Part shown: positions 9,581 through 17,376 of the stretch, one piece after another
Layout of the letters: each line of letters opens with the position of its first letter
Numbering within the stretch: position 1 is the stretch's first letter
NCBI GenBank assembly: GCA_021324355.1
Contig: JAJPJD010000050.1
Span: 1-36,449, forward strand
Length of the DNA: 36,449 nt
Source: Actinomycetota bacterium
Lineage (GTDB): Bacteria > Actinomycetota > Acidimicrobiia > Acidimicrobiales > RAAP-2
Reading direction: 5' to 3'
Notes under the pieces: model-generated
Databases searched by the model: none
The model's input: the letters and a program-made list of their open reading frames with translations, nothing else
What the model was told of the DNA's origin: nothing
Made by a program: the position numbers and the translations under genes

Positions 9581-9617
9581 GCCGAACGGCCCGGTCGGTC
9601 CCCGGTCGGCCGGCCCC

Positions 9618-10661
9618 TCAGAACAGCGCCCGCTCCTGTGCCGCCAGCCCGAGGTGCTCCCACGCCCGTTGGGTCGCCACCCGGCCCCTCGGCGTGCGCT
9701 GGATCAGGCCCTGCTGAACCAGGAACGGTTCGTAGGCGTCCTCGAGGGTGTCGGTCTCCTCGCCCACGCATTGGGCCAGGGTGGTGAGGCCGACCGGGCG
9801 GCCGCCGAAGCGGCGGCACAGGACCTCGAGGATGGCCCGGTCCACCTTGTCCAGGCCCAGTTCGTCGATGCCGAACAGCTCGAGCCCCCGGGCTGCCGCC
9901 TCCCCGGTCACCACGCCGTCACCGCGGACCTCCACGAAGTCTCGGACCCGTCGCAGCAGCCGGTTAGCGATCCTCGGGGTGCCGCGGGATCGGCTGGCGA
10001 TCCGCCGGGCCCCCTCCGGCTCGATCTCGACCCCGAGGATCCGGGCCGAGCGGGTGACGATCGCCTCCAGCTCGGACACCTGGTAGAGGTCGAGACGGCC
10101 GACGAAGCCGAACCGGTCCCGCAGCGGGCTCGACACCAACCCGGTCCGGGTCGTGGCGCCCACCAGGGTGAAGCGGGGAAGGTCCAGCCGGATCGAGCGG
10201 GCCGTGGGTCCCTTGCCGATCAGGAAGTCGAGCTTCGCGTCCTCCATCGCTGGGTAGAGGATCTCCTCTACGGCGCGGTGCAGGCGATGGATCTCATCGA
10301 TGAACAGGACGTCCCCCTCCTGGAGGTCGGTCAGCAAGGAGGCCAGGTCACCGGCTCGGGCGAGCACCGGCCCGGAGGTGACCCGAAGGCCGACCCCGAG
10401 CTCGCTGGCCACGATGGTGGCCAGCGAGGTCTTGCCCAGGCCTGGGGGGCCGGCGAACAAGAGGTGGTCGACCGGCTGGCCCCGCTGGCGGGCCGCCTCC
10501 AGCACGATCCGGAGGTGCTCCACCAGCTGGGCTTGTCCGACGAACTCGCCCAGCGTCCGCGGCCGCAGGCCGGCCTCTTCGAGCTCGTCCGAGGGGCCGG
10601 CGACCGGTTCCACCTCCCGGGTCGGACCAGCGAGCACCTCCCGACGGGCCCCCGGGCTCAC
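9618..10661 (-). CDS. ruvB: Holliday junction branch migration helicase RuvB
   Basis: RuvB is the hexameric AAA+ motor that, loaded by RuvA, drives Holliday-junction branch migration. The 347-aa protein shows [12 protein letters not shown], Walker [10 protein letters not shown] (about 70-78) and Walker [11 protein letters not shown]. It also has the RuvB-specific [17 protein letters not shown] insertion, sensor 1 GATTRTG and sensor 2 [16 protein letters not shown]. The C-terminal winged-helix domain has [20 protein letters not shown] and [10 protein letters not shown]. The start is GTG 10661, overlapping the ruvA stop (GTGA). It is the last gene of ruvC-ruvA-ruvB. Confidence 0.98.
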   Translation of the reverse strand: MSPGARREVLAGPTREVEPVAGPSDELEEAGLRPRTLGEFVGQAQLVEHLRIVLEAARQRGQPVDHLLFAGPPGLGKTSLATIVASELGVGLRVTSGPVLARAGDLASLLTDLQEGDVLFIDEIHRLHRAVEEILYPAMEDAKLDFLIGKGPTARSIRLDLPRFTLVGATTRTGLVSSPLRDRFGFVGRLDLYQVSELEAIVTRSARILGVEIEPEGARRIASRSRGTPRIANRLLRRVRDFVEVRGDGVVTGEAAARGLELFGIDELGLDKVDRAILEVLCRRFGGRPVGLTTLAQCVGEETDTLEDAYEPFLVQQGLIQRTPRGRVATQRAWEHLGLAAQERALF

Positions 10662-11257
10662 CGCGACGCCAGCTCCCGCAGCGCGCCTCGCAGGAGGTCC
10701 TCGACGCTCGTGGCCTCGCCGGGTGCCAGCCGGTCGAGCGCGCCGCGGATCTCCTCGGGGCCGTACCCGAGCTCGGCCAATGCCGAGCGGACCTCGGCCC
10801 GGGCCGAGGCGCCGTCGGCACCGGACGATCCCGACGGCCCCGACAGGTCGGGAAGCTCAAGGCGGCTCTTCAGATCGATGAGGAGGCGGGCCGCCGTCTT
10901 GCGACCCACTCCCGGAACCGCGCACAGGGCGTCGAGGTCGTCCTCCCACAGCGCCGTGGTGAGGGCGGCCGGGGACAGCTGGGTCAAGATGGCCAGCGCC
11001 AGGGCCGGCCCCACCCCGTGCGCTCCCAGCAGCACCTCGAAGCAGCGCCGCTCGTCGTCGTGGGCGAAGCCATAGAGCACGATGGCGTCCTCCCGGACGT
11101 GGGTGTGGACGAACAGGTGCACCTCTGAGCCGACTGCCCCCATCGCGGCCAGGGTGCCCGGAGACACCGTGAGCCGGTACCCCACGCCGCCCACCTCGAC
11201 CAGCACCTCGCCCTCGCCGGGGCGGGCCACGAACCGGCCGCGAAGCGAGCCGATCAC
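10658..11257 (-). CDS. ruvA: Holliday junction DNA-binding protein RuvA
   Basis: RuvA binds the Holliday junction as a tetramer and recruits RuvB. The 199-aa product begins VIGSLRGRF, the normal RuvA start, with the domain I OB-fold to about residue 65 ([16 protein letters not shown]). Domain II helix-hairpin-helix elements follow ([16 protein letters not shown] and [19 protein letters not shown]). A Ser/Gly/Ala linker leads to domain III ([19 protein letters not shown]), which contacts RuvB. The start is GTG 11257, forming a GTGA overlap with ruvC; a longer open frame upstream is antisense-like shadow over ruvC. The overlap on both sides suggests fixed-ratio expression of the three Ruv proteins. 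Confidence 0.97.
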   Translation of the reverse strand: MIGSLRGRFVARPGEGEVLVEVGGVGYRLTVSPGTLAAMGAVGSEVHLFVHTHVREDAIVLYGFAHDDERRCFEVLLGAHGVGPALALAILTQLSPAALTTALWEDDLDALCAVPGVGRKTAARLLIDLKSRLELPDLSGPSGSSGADGASARAEVRSALAELGYGPEEIRGALDRLAPGEATSVEDLLRGALRELASR

Positions 11258-11772
11258 CGGCCGCCCCCGAGCGCCACCGCCCCGTGCAGCGCGGCCCGCA
11301 GCCCGGCCCCGCTCAGGTGGCAGATCGCCAGTGCCAGCGCGTCGGCGACGTCGGGCGGCCGAGGTGGTGTCCCCAGCCCCAGCACCGAAGCCACCATGGC
11401 CTGCACCTGGGCTTTGGTCGCGTTCCCGTAGCCGACCAGGGCCTGCTTCACCTCGTTGGCCGAGTACTGCGCGACGGCGCACCCGCGCTCGGCCGCGGCG
11501 GCCAGCGCGAGCCCGCTGGCCTGGCACACCCCCACCGCCGTCTTGGCGTTCACCTGGAAGAAGACCCGCTCGACGACCACCACCGCTGGCTGGACCTCGG
11601 CCAACAGGGACGTCAGCTCCCGTTGGAGGAGGCGCAGCCGCTCGGGCACCGGGGCCCCGGGGTCGGTCTCGATCACCCCGGCGGCGCTGGCCGCCAGCGA
11701 GCCATCGGGCCGCCGGGTCACCGCGCCGTAGCCGCAGCGCGATAGCCCGGGGTCGACGCCGAGGACGAACAC
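11254..11772 (-). CDS. ruvC: Crossover junction endodeoxyribonuclease RuvC
   Basis: RuvC is the dimeric nuclease that resolves Holliday junctions. The 172-aa protein keeps all four metal-binding acidic residues of the family: Asp7 in GVDPGLSRCGYG, Glu68 in VVVERVFF, and Asp141 and Asp144 in PPDVADALALAICH. The TKAQVQAMV segment is also typical. The start is GTG 11772. A TAGGGT hexamer ends 7 nt upstream and there is no strong Shine-Dalgarno, so the message is probably leaderless. It is the first gene of ruvC-ruvA-ruvB, 47 bp downstream of yebC on the same strand. Confidence 0.97.
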   Translation of the reverse strand: MFVLGVDPGLSRCGYGAVTRRPDGSLAASAAGVIETDPGAPVPERLRLLQRELTSLLAEVQPAVVVVERVFFQVNAKTAVGVCQASGLALAAAAERGCAVAQYSANEVKQALVGYGNATKAQVQAMVASVLGLGTPPRPPDVADALALAICHLSGAGLRAALHGAVALGGGR

Positions 11773-11779
11773 GCGTTCG

Positions 11780-11785
11780 ACCCTA
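11780..11785 (-). promoter_or_regulatory. Putative -10 element (TAGGGT) of a leaderless ruvC promoter
   Basis: TAGGGT is followed by 7 nt and the GTG start of ruvC on the minus strand. The spacing puts the transcription start on or next to the start codon. It lies in the 47-bp gap after yebC. Confidence 0.5.
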
Positions 11786-11819
11786 TCCCCTCGGCGTGTC
11801 CGATCGTGGGATCCAGTCC

Positions 11820-12566
11820 TCAGCCGTAGAAGCCGGCCATCACCTCGTCGGCGATGTCGTAGTTGGCGTGGACCGCCTGCACGTCGTCGTGCTCGTCGAG
11901 CGCCTCGAGGAGCCGCAGGATCCGCGTCGCCTCCCCCTCGTCGTCGACCGGCACGGTGGTGGTGGGCTCGAGCGACAGGTCCGAGGACTCGACCGCCAGC
12001 CCGGACGCCTCGAGCGCGGCCCGCAGCCGTGAGAGGTCGGCTGGCGCACAGGTGACCAGGTACCCGTCCCCGGCCGCGCTCATGTCCTCGGCTCCCGCCT
12101 CGGTCGCGACCTCCATGACCCGCTCCTCGTCGCCCCCGCTCACCACGACCATGCCCTTGCGCTCGAACTGCCAGGCCACCGAGCCCGGCTCGGCCAGCGA
12201 CCCACCGTTGCGAGTGAACAGGTTCCGGATGTCGGCGCTGGTCCGATTGCGGTTGTCGGTCAGCGTCTCGACGATGATCGCGACCCCGCCGGGGCCGTAG
12301 CCCTCATAGGTCACCGCCTCGTAGCGCACCCCTTCGAGCTCGCCGGTTCCCCGCTTGATCGCCCGCTCGATGGTCTCCATGGGGACCGACGCGTCGCGAG
12401 CCTTCTGGTACATGGTGCGCAGCGTGGCGTTGGCGCTGGGATCGCCACCACCGTCGCGTGCCGCCACCTCGATCTGGCGGATGAGCTTGGCGAACAGCTT
12501 GGCCCGCGCCTTGTCCTGGGCGCCCTTGCGGTACTTGGTCGTCGCCCACTTCGAGTGACCGGACAT
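11820..12566 (-). CDS. yebC: YebC/PmpR-family protein (transcription or translation factor)
   Basis: The 248-aa protein belongs to the YebC/TACO1 family. Members have been described as DNA-binding regulators and, more recently, as factors that help ribosomes through proline stretches. The N-terminal signature SGHSKWATTKYRKGAQDKARAK, the central YEGYGPGGVAIIVETLTDNRNRT and NGGSLAEPGSVAWQF, and the C-terminal domain ending in DVQAVHANYDI are all present at normal length. The usual SKWHNIK is SKWATTK here, a common actinobacterial form. The start ATG 12566 has AAGGAG 7 nt upstream. Three 13-bp direct repeats lie just upstream (12581-12619). Its position next to pdxT and ruvC is the common actinobacterial order. 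Confidence 0.95.
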   Translation of the reverse strand: MSGHSKWATTKYRKGAQDKARAKLFAKLIRQIEVAARDGGGDPSANATLRTMYQKARDASVPMETIERAIKRGTGELEGVRYEAVTYEGYGPGGVAIIVETLTDNRNRTSADIRNLFTRNGGSLAEPGSVAWQFERKGMVVVSGGDEERVMEVATEAGAEDMSAAGDGYLVTCAPADLSRLRAALEASGLAVESSDLSLEPTTTVPVDDEGEATRILRLLEALDEHDDVQAVHANYDIADEVMAGFYG

Positions 12567-12580
12567 CTGCTCTCTCCTTG

Positions 12581-12633
12581 TCTGTCCTGGTCGTCTGTCC
12601 TGGTCGTCTGTCCTGGTCGGTCCGCCCTGGTCG
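12581..12633. repeat. Three exact 13-bp direct repeats plus one degenerate copy, upstream of yebC
   Basis: TCTGTCCTGGTCG occurs exactly at 12581-12593, 12594-12606 and 12607-12619. It is followed by a degenerate GTCCGCCCTGGTCG at 12620-12633. The array lies in the 84-bp gap between pdxT and yebC, directly before the yebC Shine-Dalgarno (AAGGAG, minus strand 12579-12574). It could be replication slippage or a regulatory array. Confidence 0.9.
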
Positions 12634-12650
12634 GCGCGCCTCGGTCGCCC

Positions 12651-13310
12651 TCAGCCGGCGGCGTTGACCGGGGTCACGCCGGCCCCCCGCTTCGGGCGGG
12701 CCGCCACGAACTCGCAGGACGCGACCATCGCCGCGAAGTAGCGGTGCAGGCGGCGGTCCGGGGTCAGCTCGGGGTGGAAGGCTGCCGCGACCACGTTGCC
12801 CTGCCGGCAGATCACCGGGTGCCGGGCTCCGTCGCGTGGCCGCGACGCCCACCCGAGCACTGCAACCTCCGGCCCGACCGACTCGATGAGCGGTGCCCGG
12901 ATGAACACGCCGGGCATCGAGCCCCCACCGAGCGGTTCGGCCAGCTCCACAGCCGCCTCGAAGGACTCGACCTGGCGGCCGTAGCCGTTGCGCAGGACCG
13001 TGCAGTCCAAGACCCCGAACCCCCGCTGGTCCGGCCGCCCCCCCCGCACCTTCTGTGCCAGCAGCACCAGGCCGGCGCAGGTCCCCAGGGTCGGCATGCC
13101 AGCGGCGATCGCCGCCGCCAACGGCTCGAACAGGCCGCCGGACTGCAGCAGCAGCGACAGCGTGGTCGACTCGCCACCGGGGAGGACGACCCCGCCCACA
13201 CCCGCCAGGTCGGTCGGTCGGCGCAGGGGGCGGGCGGGGATCTCGAGCTCGGCCAGCGCCGCCAGGTGCTCTCGGACGTCGCCCTGCAGGGCGAGCACCC
13301 CGACGGTCAC
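12651..13310 (-). CDS. pdxT: Pyridoxal 5'-phosphate synthase glutaminase subunit PdxT
   Basis: PdxT hydrolyses glutamine and channels ammonia to PdxS for pyridoxal phosphate synthesis. The 219-aa class I glutamine amidotransferase shows VGVLALQGDVREHL at the N-terminus, the PGGESTT loop, the nucleophile in GTCAGLVLLA, and the His-Glu pair in FHPELTPD. The start is GTG 13310, placed 16 bp after the pdxS stop with a G-rich Shine-Dalgarno about 8 nt upstream. The longer open frame starting at 13364 overlaps pdxS and adds 18 non-conserved residues, so it is rejected. PdxS and PdxT are expected to form the 12+12 complex. Confidence 0.97.
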   Translation of the reverse strand: MTVGVLALQGDVREHLAALAELEIPARPLRRPTDLAGVGGVVLPGGESTTLSLLLQSGGLFEPLAAAIAAGMPTLGTCAGLVLLAQKVRGGRPDQRGFGVLDCTVLRNGYGRQVESFEAAVELAEPLGGGSMPGVFIRAPLIESVGPEVAVLGWASRPRDGARHPVICRQGNVVAAAFHPELTPDRRLHRYFAAMVASCEFVAARPKRGAGVTPVNAAG

Positions 13311-13326
13311 CGAGCGCCCCCGGGCC

Positions 13327-14226
13327 TCACCAGCCGCGCTCGGCCAGGCGCTCCCCCAGCGCACTGAGCTCCTGGCCCCGCATCGCCTCCCCCAGGCCCC
13401 GACTGACCTTGGCCACGTGCTCGGGGTCGTCGAAGTGGGCGGCCGCCTCCACGATGGCGCGAGCGCGCCGGGCCGGGTCCTCGCTCTTGAAGATCCCCGA
13501 CCCCACGAACACCGCTTCGGCCCCCAACTGCATGACCAGCGAGACGTCGGCCGGCGTGGCCAGACCCCCGGCGCAGAACAGCGGCACGGGAAGCCGTCCG
13601 GCGCGCGCGACCTCCTGGACCAGGCCGATCGGCGCCCCCAACTCCTTGGCCCAGCGGTAGAGCTCGGCGCTGTCGGCCTGGGTCAGACGGCGGATGTCGC
13701 CCAGGATCGACCGGAGGTGGCGCACCGCCTCGACCACGTTGCCGGTTCCGGCCTCGCCCTTGGAGCGGATCATGGCTGCGCCCTCGGAGATGCGGCGCAA
13801 CGCCTCGCCCAAGGTGGTGGCACCGCAGACGAACGGCACGGTGAACGGCCACTTGTCGATGTGATGCGCCTCGTCGGCCGGGGTCAGCACCTCGCTCTCG
13901 TCGATGTAGTCCACTCCGAGGGCCTGGAGCACCTGGGCCTCGGCGAAGTGCCCAATCCGGGCCTTGGCCATGACCGGGATCGTCACCGCCTCTTGGATCG
14001 CACTGATGAGCGCCGGGTCGCTCATCCGGGCAACCCCGCCGTCGCGACGGATATCGGCCGGCACCCGCTCAAGCGCCATCACCGAGACCGCCCCGGCGTC
14101 CTCGGCGATCTTGGCCTGCTCTGGGGTGACCACGTCCATGATCACGCCGCCCCGCAGCATGTCGGCCAGGCCCCGCTTCACCTGGAAGGTCCCGGTGTGC
14201 GCGGTTGTCTCGGGGTGCTCGCTCAT
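13327..14226 (-). CDS. pdxS: Pyridoxal 5'-phosphate synthase lyase subunit PdxS
   Basis: PdxS condenses ribose 5-phosphate, glyceraldehyde 3-phosphate and PdxT-derived ammonia into pyridoxal 5'-phosphate. The 299-aa TIM-barrel protein has the near-invariant family blocks: [63 protein letters not shown], and [18 protein letters not shown]. The catalytic lysines are those of VMAKAR and RSKGEAG. The start ATG 14226 follows a TAGGAT hexamer by 6 nt, so the message is probably leaderless. It heads pdxS-pdxT and possibly yebC. Confidence 0.98.
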   Translation of the reverse strand: MSEHPETTAHTGTFQVKRGLADMLRGGVIMDVVTPEQAKIAEDAGAVSVMALERVPADIRRDGGVARMSDPALISAIQEAVTIPVMAKARIGHFAEAQVLQALGVDYIDESEVLTPADEAHHIDKWPFTVPFVCGATTLGEALRRISEGAAMIRSKGEAGTGNVVEAVRHLRSILGDIRRLTQADSAELYRWAKELGAPIGLVQEVARAGRLPVPLFCAGGLATPADVSLVMQLGAEAVFVGSGIFKSEDPARRARAIVEAAAHFDDPEHVAKVSRGLGEAMRGQELSALGERLAERGW

Positions 14227-14232
14227 GAGGCA

Positions 14233-14238
14233 ATCCTA
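14233..14238 (-). promoter_or_regulatory. Putative -10 element (TAGGAT) of a leaderless pdxS promoter
   Basis: TAGGAT on the minus strand is followed by 6 nt and the pdxS ATG. The same bases could be read as a weak AGGA Shine-Dalgarno with a 7-nt spacer, so the two readings compete. Confidence 0.4.
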
Positions 14239-14283
14239 CCGGCGGGGGGGTTCCCCCCTGGTTGGCGGAGGGGGCCCGGCGGC

Positions 14284-15294
14284 TCAGGCCTCGGCCAAGG
14301 CGCGCACCCGGACGGCGGTGCGATCGAGGTCGCCCAGGACCGCCTCGTGACGGCGGCCGACCGAGGGGTCGACCCACAGCCAGCGCGTCATGGCCAGGCG
14401 GCGCCGGGCGAAGAACGAGCCGGGGGGCAGCTCGCTGGCCGCGTCGAGCTTCTCCAGCGCTGCGCCCAGCCCCGGCGGGTAGCGGACAGCCAGCACCGCA
14501 ACCCGGTCGGCAAACAGCTCTCGCCCCGCCCCCAGGACCCGGTGCAGCAGGCGGTCGCTCCCCGACAGCCAGGTGAGGGGGGCGAGCACGGCCACCGCGA
14601 CCGCCGACACCACGGCGTCGGCCCGCTTCAGGTGGGAGAGTTCGTGGGCCACGACGCCCTCCAGCTCGATGAGGTCGAGGGACGCCTCCAGGCCGGTCGT
14701 CACCACCAGGACGCCCCGGTCGGGTGACCAGGCCAGGCAGCACGCGTTGGGCACCGGGTCGTCCAGTGCCATCAGGGCCGGGCGCCGGACCCCGAAGGTG
14801 GGGCACAGCCCGTCGACCAAGTTCTCCAACCGCACCAGCTCACCCGGCCGCCGCGGCCGGGCCCCGATGATCGCCAGCGCCACCGGCGTCGCCAGCCGCA
14901 GGACGCACGCGCTCAGACCGACCATCAGGACCACCGCCGCCACCACCCCGGCCAGGACCGACACCACCAGGCCGAGGACCACGCCCACCACTGCCGCCGG
15001 GACCACCGCCCCGCCAGCCGCGATGCGCCGGGCCCGGCGCCGGTTGGCGCGCACCTCGGTCTCGGCAACCAGCGGCACCGGCTCGGCCGAGTTCACCGGC
15101 ACCGCGACCGGCTCCGGCTCCTCAAGGCCCGACCCTGCTCGCCCTGCGCCCCTGCGGCCTGCGCCTCCGGGCTCCCCTCCGCCGGCTGGCCCGGCTGCCG
15201 GGCGGCTCGCCGAACGGCCCCGGCGGCGGCGGGCCGAGGAGCCCCCAGCACGAGCGCCTCCGGTCGGGGTGCGAGACGCTCCGCCATCGGCCAT
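14284..15294 (-). CDS. M48-family (HtpX-like) membrane metalloprotease
   Basis: This is a zinc peptidase of the M48 family, whose members degrade or process membrane proteins. In 336 aa there is a low-complexity Gly/Ala/Arg-rich N-terminus (1-60), a basic patch (RANRRRARR) and a hydrophobic region at 94-143 that probably forms two membrane helices. The catalytic domain has HELSH (217-221) and a likely third zinc ligand Glu259 in GRELFADRVAV. Canonical HtpX has four membrane segments; this one seems to lack the later pair, although VSAVAVAVLAPLTWL (229-243) is hydrophobic. ATG 15294 was chosen because it lies 11 bp after the pimA stop; no clear Shine-Dalgarno supports it. It is the last gene of the pgsA-patA-pimA run. 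The substrate is unknown. Confidence 0.85.
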   Translation of the reverse strand: MADGGASRTPTGGARAGGSSARRRRGRSASRPAAGPAGGGEPGGAGRRGAGRAGSGLEEPEPVAVPVNSAEPVPLVAETEVRANRRRARRIAAGGAVVPAAVVGVVLGLVVSVLAGVVAAVVLMVGLSACVLRLATPVALAIIGARPRRPGELVRLENLVDGLCPTFGVRRPALMALDDPVPNACCLAWSPDRGVLVVTTGLEASLDLIELEGVVAHELSHLKRADAVVSAVAVAVLAPLTWLSGSDRLLHRVLGAGRELFADRVAVLAVRYPPGLGAALEKLDAASELPPGSFFARRRLAMTRWLWVDPSVGRRHEAVLGDLDRTAVRVRALAEA

Positions 15295-15305
15295 GACCGA
15301 GCAGG

Positions 15306-16409
15306 CTACCGAACGGCGGTCCCCGGAACGGCCAGCACCCGCTCGTAGATCGCGACATAGCGGCTCGCAAGGGCCTCCATCGACCACCGCCCGGCATGTC
15401 GCCGGGCCTCCGCCGCGGCCGCCGGCGACGAGCGGCCCCGGCCGGCTCGGGCATCCGCCAGGGCTTCGGCGAGCGCGTCGGCGAGGGCGGCCGGGTCCTG
15501 CGGAGGGACCAGTCGGGCGTGGCTGCCGGCGACCTCCCGGTAGCCGTCGATGTCGGACGCGACCAGCGACGCGCCAGCGGCCATCGCCTCGAGCAGGACC
15601 ACCCCGAAGGACTCCCCACCGAGGGACGGCGCGCAGACCACGTCGGCCTCGAGCAGCCGGGCCGACTTCTCGTCCTCATCGATGGCCCCGAGCCAGCGCA
15701 GCCGATCCGAGGGGGGGTAGCGACGCATGAGCGCCGCGGTCTGCGGCCCGGCGCCCACCACCCACAGCTGGGCCGGGTCCTGCAGGCGTGAGAACGCGTC
15801 GAGCAGGACCCCGAGCCCCTTGCGGGGCTCGTGTCGGCCGACGAACAGCACGACCGGCACCGGCCGCGGCCTCGGGCTGCGGGCTCCGAACCGCCCCAGA
15901 TCGATCCCGTTGAAGACCAGTTCGATCTCCTGGTCCACCAATGGCGCGATCGTGCGCCGGGCCGCCTCGGACACCGCGCAGACCGCACCGAGGCGCCCCA
16001 GGGCCACCCGAGCGACCGGGGCCAGCGCCCGGTACCACCCGCTGCCCCCGCTGCGGTGGACGGTCCCCACCAGCGGCCGGCGAGCCGACAGGAGCAAGCC
16101 GTACCCGAGAGCCGGAGCGAGCGGCTCGTGCAGGTGCACGACGTCGATTGGCCGCCGCCGGACCTCGGAGACGGCCCGGGCAGCGGCGATCGGCGACAGG
16201 CACACCGGCGCGATCGACCCGTTGGCCGGCAGGCCCACGGTGTGCCCGAGCGCAACCACCCCGTCGGCTCGGGCTCCGACCGGTCGCCCGGGGGCCAGCA
16301 CCACGACCTGGTGGCCCAGCCGGCGCAGGGCGGCCGCCAACCCCCGCACCTGGCCCTGGACCCCGCCGGCCACCGCCAGGTCATAGGGCGACACCATCGC
16401 GACCCTCAC
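15306..16409 (-). CDS. pimA: Phosphatidylinositol alpha-mannosyltransferase (PimA-like, GT4)
   Basis: PimA transfers the first mannose from GDP-mannose to phosphatidylinositol on the inner face of the membrane, starting phosphatidylinositol mannoside synthesis. The 367-aa GT-B protein begins VRVAMVSPYDLAVAGGVQGQV, matching the PimA acceptor loop. It has DVVHLHEPLAP, the FVGRHEPRKGLGVLL phosphate-binding segment, and the GT4 signature APSLGGESFGVVLLEAMAAG with two conserved glutamates. The start is GTG 16409, overlapping the patA stop (GTGA); ATG 16397 is possible. Its neighbours pgsA and patA make the same product, which supports the specific call over a generic glycosyltransferase. Confidence 0.92.
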   Translation of the reverse strand: MRVAMVSPYDLAVAGGVQGQVRGLAAALRRLGHQVVVLAPGRPVGARADGVVALGHTVGLPANGSIAPVCLSPIAAARAVSEVRRRPIDVVHLHEPLAPALGYGLLLSARRPLVGTVHRSGGSGWYRALAPVARVALGRLGAVCAVSEAARRTIAPLVDQEIELVFNGIDLGRFGARSPRPRPVPVVLFVGRHEPRKGLGVLLDAFSRLQDPAQLWVVGAGPQTAALMRRYPPSDRLRWLGAIDEDEKSARLLEADVVCAPSLGGESFGVVLLEAMAAGASLVASDIDGYREVAGSHARLVPPQDPAALADALAEALADARAGRGRSSPAAAAEARRHAGRWSMEALASRYVAIYERVLAVPGTAVR

Positions 16410-17347
16410 CGCCGCTTGCGAGCCTCCTCGGCTGCCCGCTCGCTCGGCCACGCCGGCTGGAACATGTGCCACTGCTCGGGAGCACTCGAGATGTAGCCCT
16501 CGAAGTGCCGTGCGATCTCCTGGGTGATGCGCACCACGTCGTCGTGGAGCGACCCCGAGCGCGAGGTGTCGATCGGGGCCGAGATGACCGCGTGGTGCAC
16601 CCCGTAGGCCGGGTTGAACACCACGGTGGTCACCAGGGTCGCGCCGGTCCGGATGGCCAGCACTGCTGGGCCGCCGGGAAAGGTGGTCTTCTCGCCGAAG
16701 AACTCGACCTCGACGCCGTTGCCGACCAGGTCGCGATCGCACAGCAGGCCGACCAGCTTGCCCTCTCGCAGGGCTCGGCTGACCGTGGCAGAGGCCCGGT
16801 GGTCGAGCGGCACCACGTGCAGGCCGGCGGCCGCCCGTTGCCGGATGAACCACTCGAAGAGCTCGGGCGGCTCCAGCACCTCGGCCACCGCCGTCATCGG
16901 GTACCCGACCTGGTTGAGCCACGACCCTCCCCACTCCCAGCTGCCGACGTGGGGAAGCGCCATGATCACCCCCTTGCCGGCCTCCATGGCGCGGCGCAGG
17001 TGCTCGAACCCCTCGGTGCGCAAGCGGCTGGCCACCAGGGCGGGGGGCGCGCTGGGGAGCCTCGCGCCGTCCACCCAGTACCGGGCGTACGCCAGGTACG
17101 CCCGCCGGGTCATCACCCGAAGGGTCGCCCGGTCCGGATCAGCCCCGGTCCTCGCCCGCACCACCCGTTGCAGGTGCGCCACCCGCATGCGAACGGTCAT
17201 CCCGCGGCCGTGCCGCATGACCAGGGCGACGGTGGCGGCGCACAAGCGGGCCAGCGGCTCGGGAAGATGCCGGAGCCCCATCGCCAGCGAGGTGTAGGTC
17301 AGGTAGGTGAGCCGGAGCCGCAGCTGCCGGCGCGTGCCCCTGAGCAC
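16406..17347 (-). CDS. patA: Phosphatidylinositol mannoside acyltransferase (PatA, LpxL/HtrB family)
   Basis: PatA acylates the first mannose of phosphatidylinositol mannosides with palmitoyl-CoA at the membrane. The product is 313 aa from GTG 17347. It has an amphipathic N-terminus, the LpxL-type HX4(D/E) catalytic motif as HVGSWE (His133, Glu138), then DRDLVGNGVEVEFFGEKTTFPGGPAVLA and the closing YISSAPEQWHMFQPAWPSE, close to mycobacterial PatA. The start is uncertain. GTG 17347 lacks a Shine-Dalgarno. CTG 17380 forms an in-frame CTGA overlap with the pgsA stop. ATG 17281 would cut conserved residues. It sits between pgsA and pimA, the order known from mycobacteria. Confidence 0.88.
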   Translation of the reverse strand: MLRGTRRQLRLRLTYLTYTSLAMGLRHLPEPLARLCAATVALVMRHGRGMTVRMRVAHLQRVVRARTGADPDRATLRVMTRRAYLAYARYWVDGARLPSAPPALVASRLRTEGFEHLRRAMEAGKGVIMALPHVGSWEWGGSWLNQVGYPMTAVAEVLEPPELFEWFIRQRAAAGLHVVPLDHRASATVSRALREGKLVGLLCDRDLVGNGVEVEFFGEKTTFPGGPAVLAIRTGATLVTTVVFNPAYGVHHAVISAPIDTSRSGSLHDDVVRITQEIARHFEGYISSAPEQWHMFQPAWPSERAAEEARKRR

Positions 17348-17376
17348 GATCGCGGCCGGGATCGCGCTCGCCGGGG

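Noticed and set aside
14241-14258. GGGGGGG-TT-CCCCCC run upstream of pdxS as a terminator for the M48 gene.
   Set aside because: The loop is too tight for the full stem, no T-tract follows, and the run also sits in the pdxS promoter region. It is more likely a homopolymer accident.
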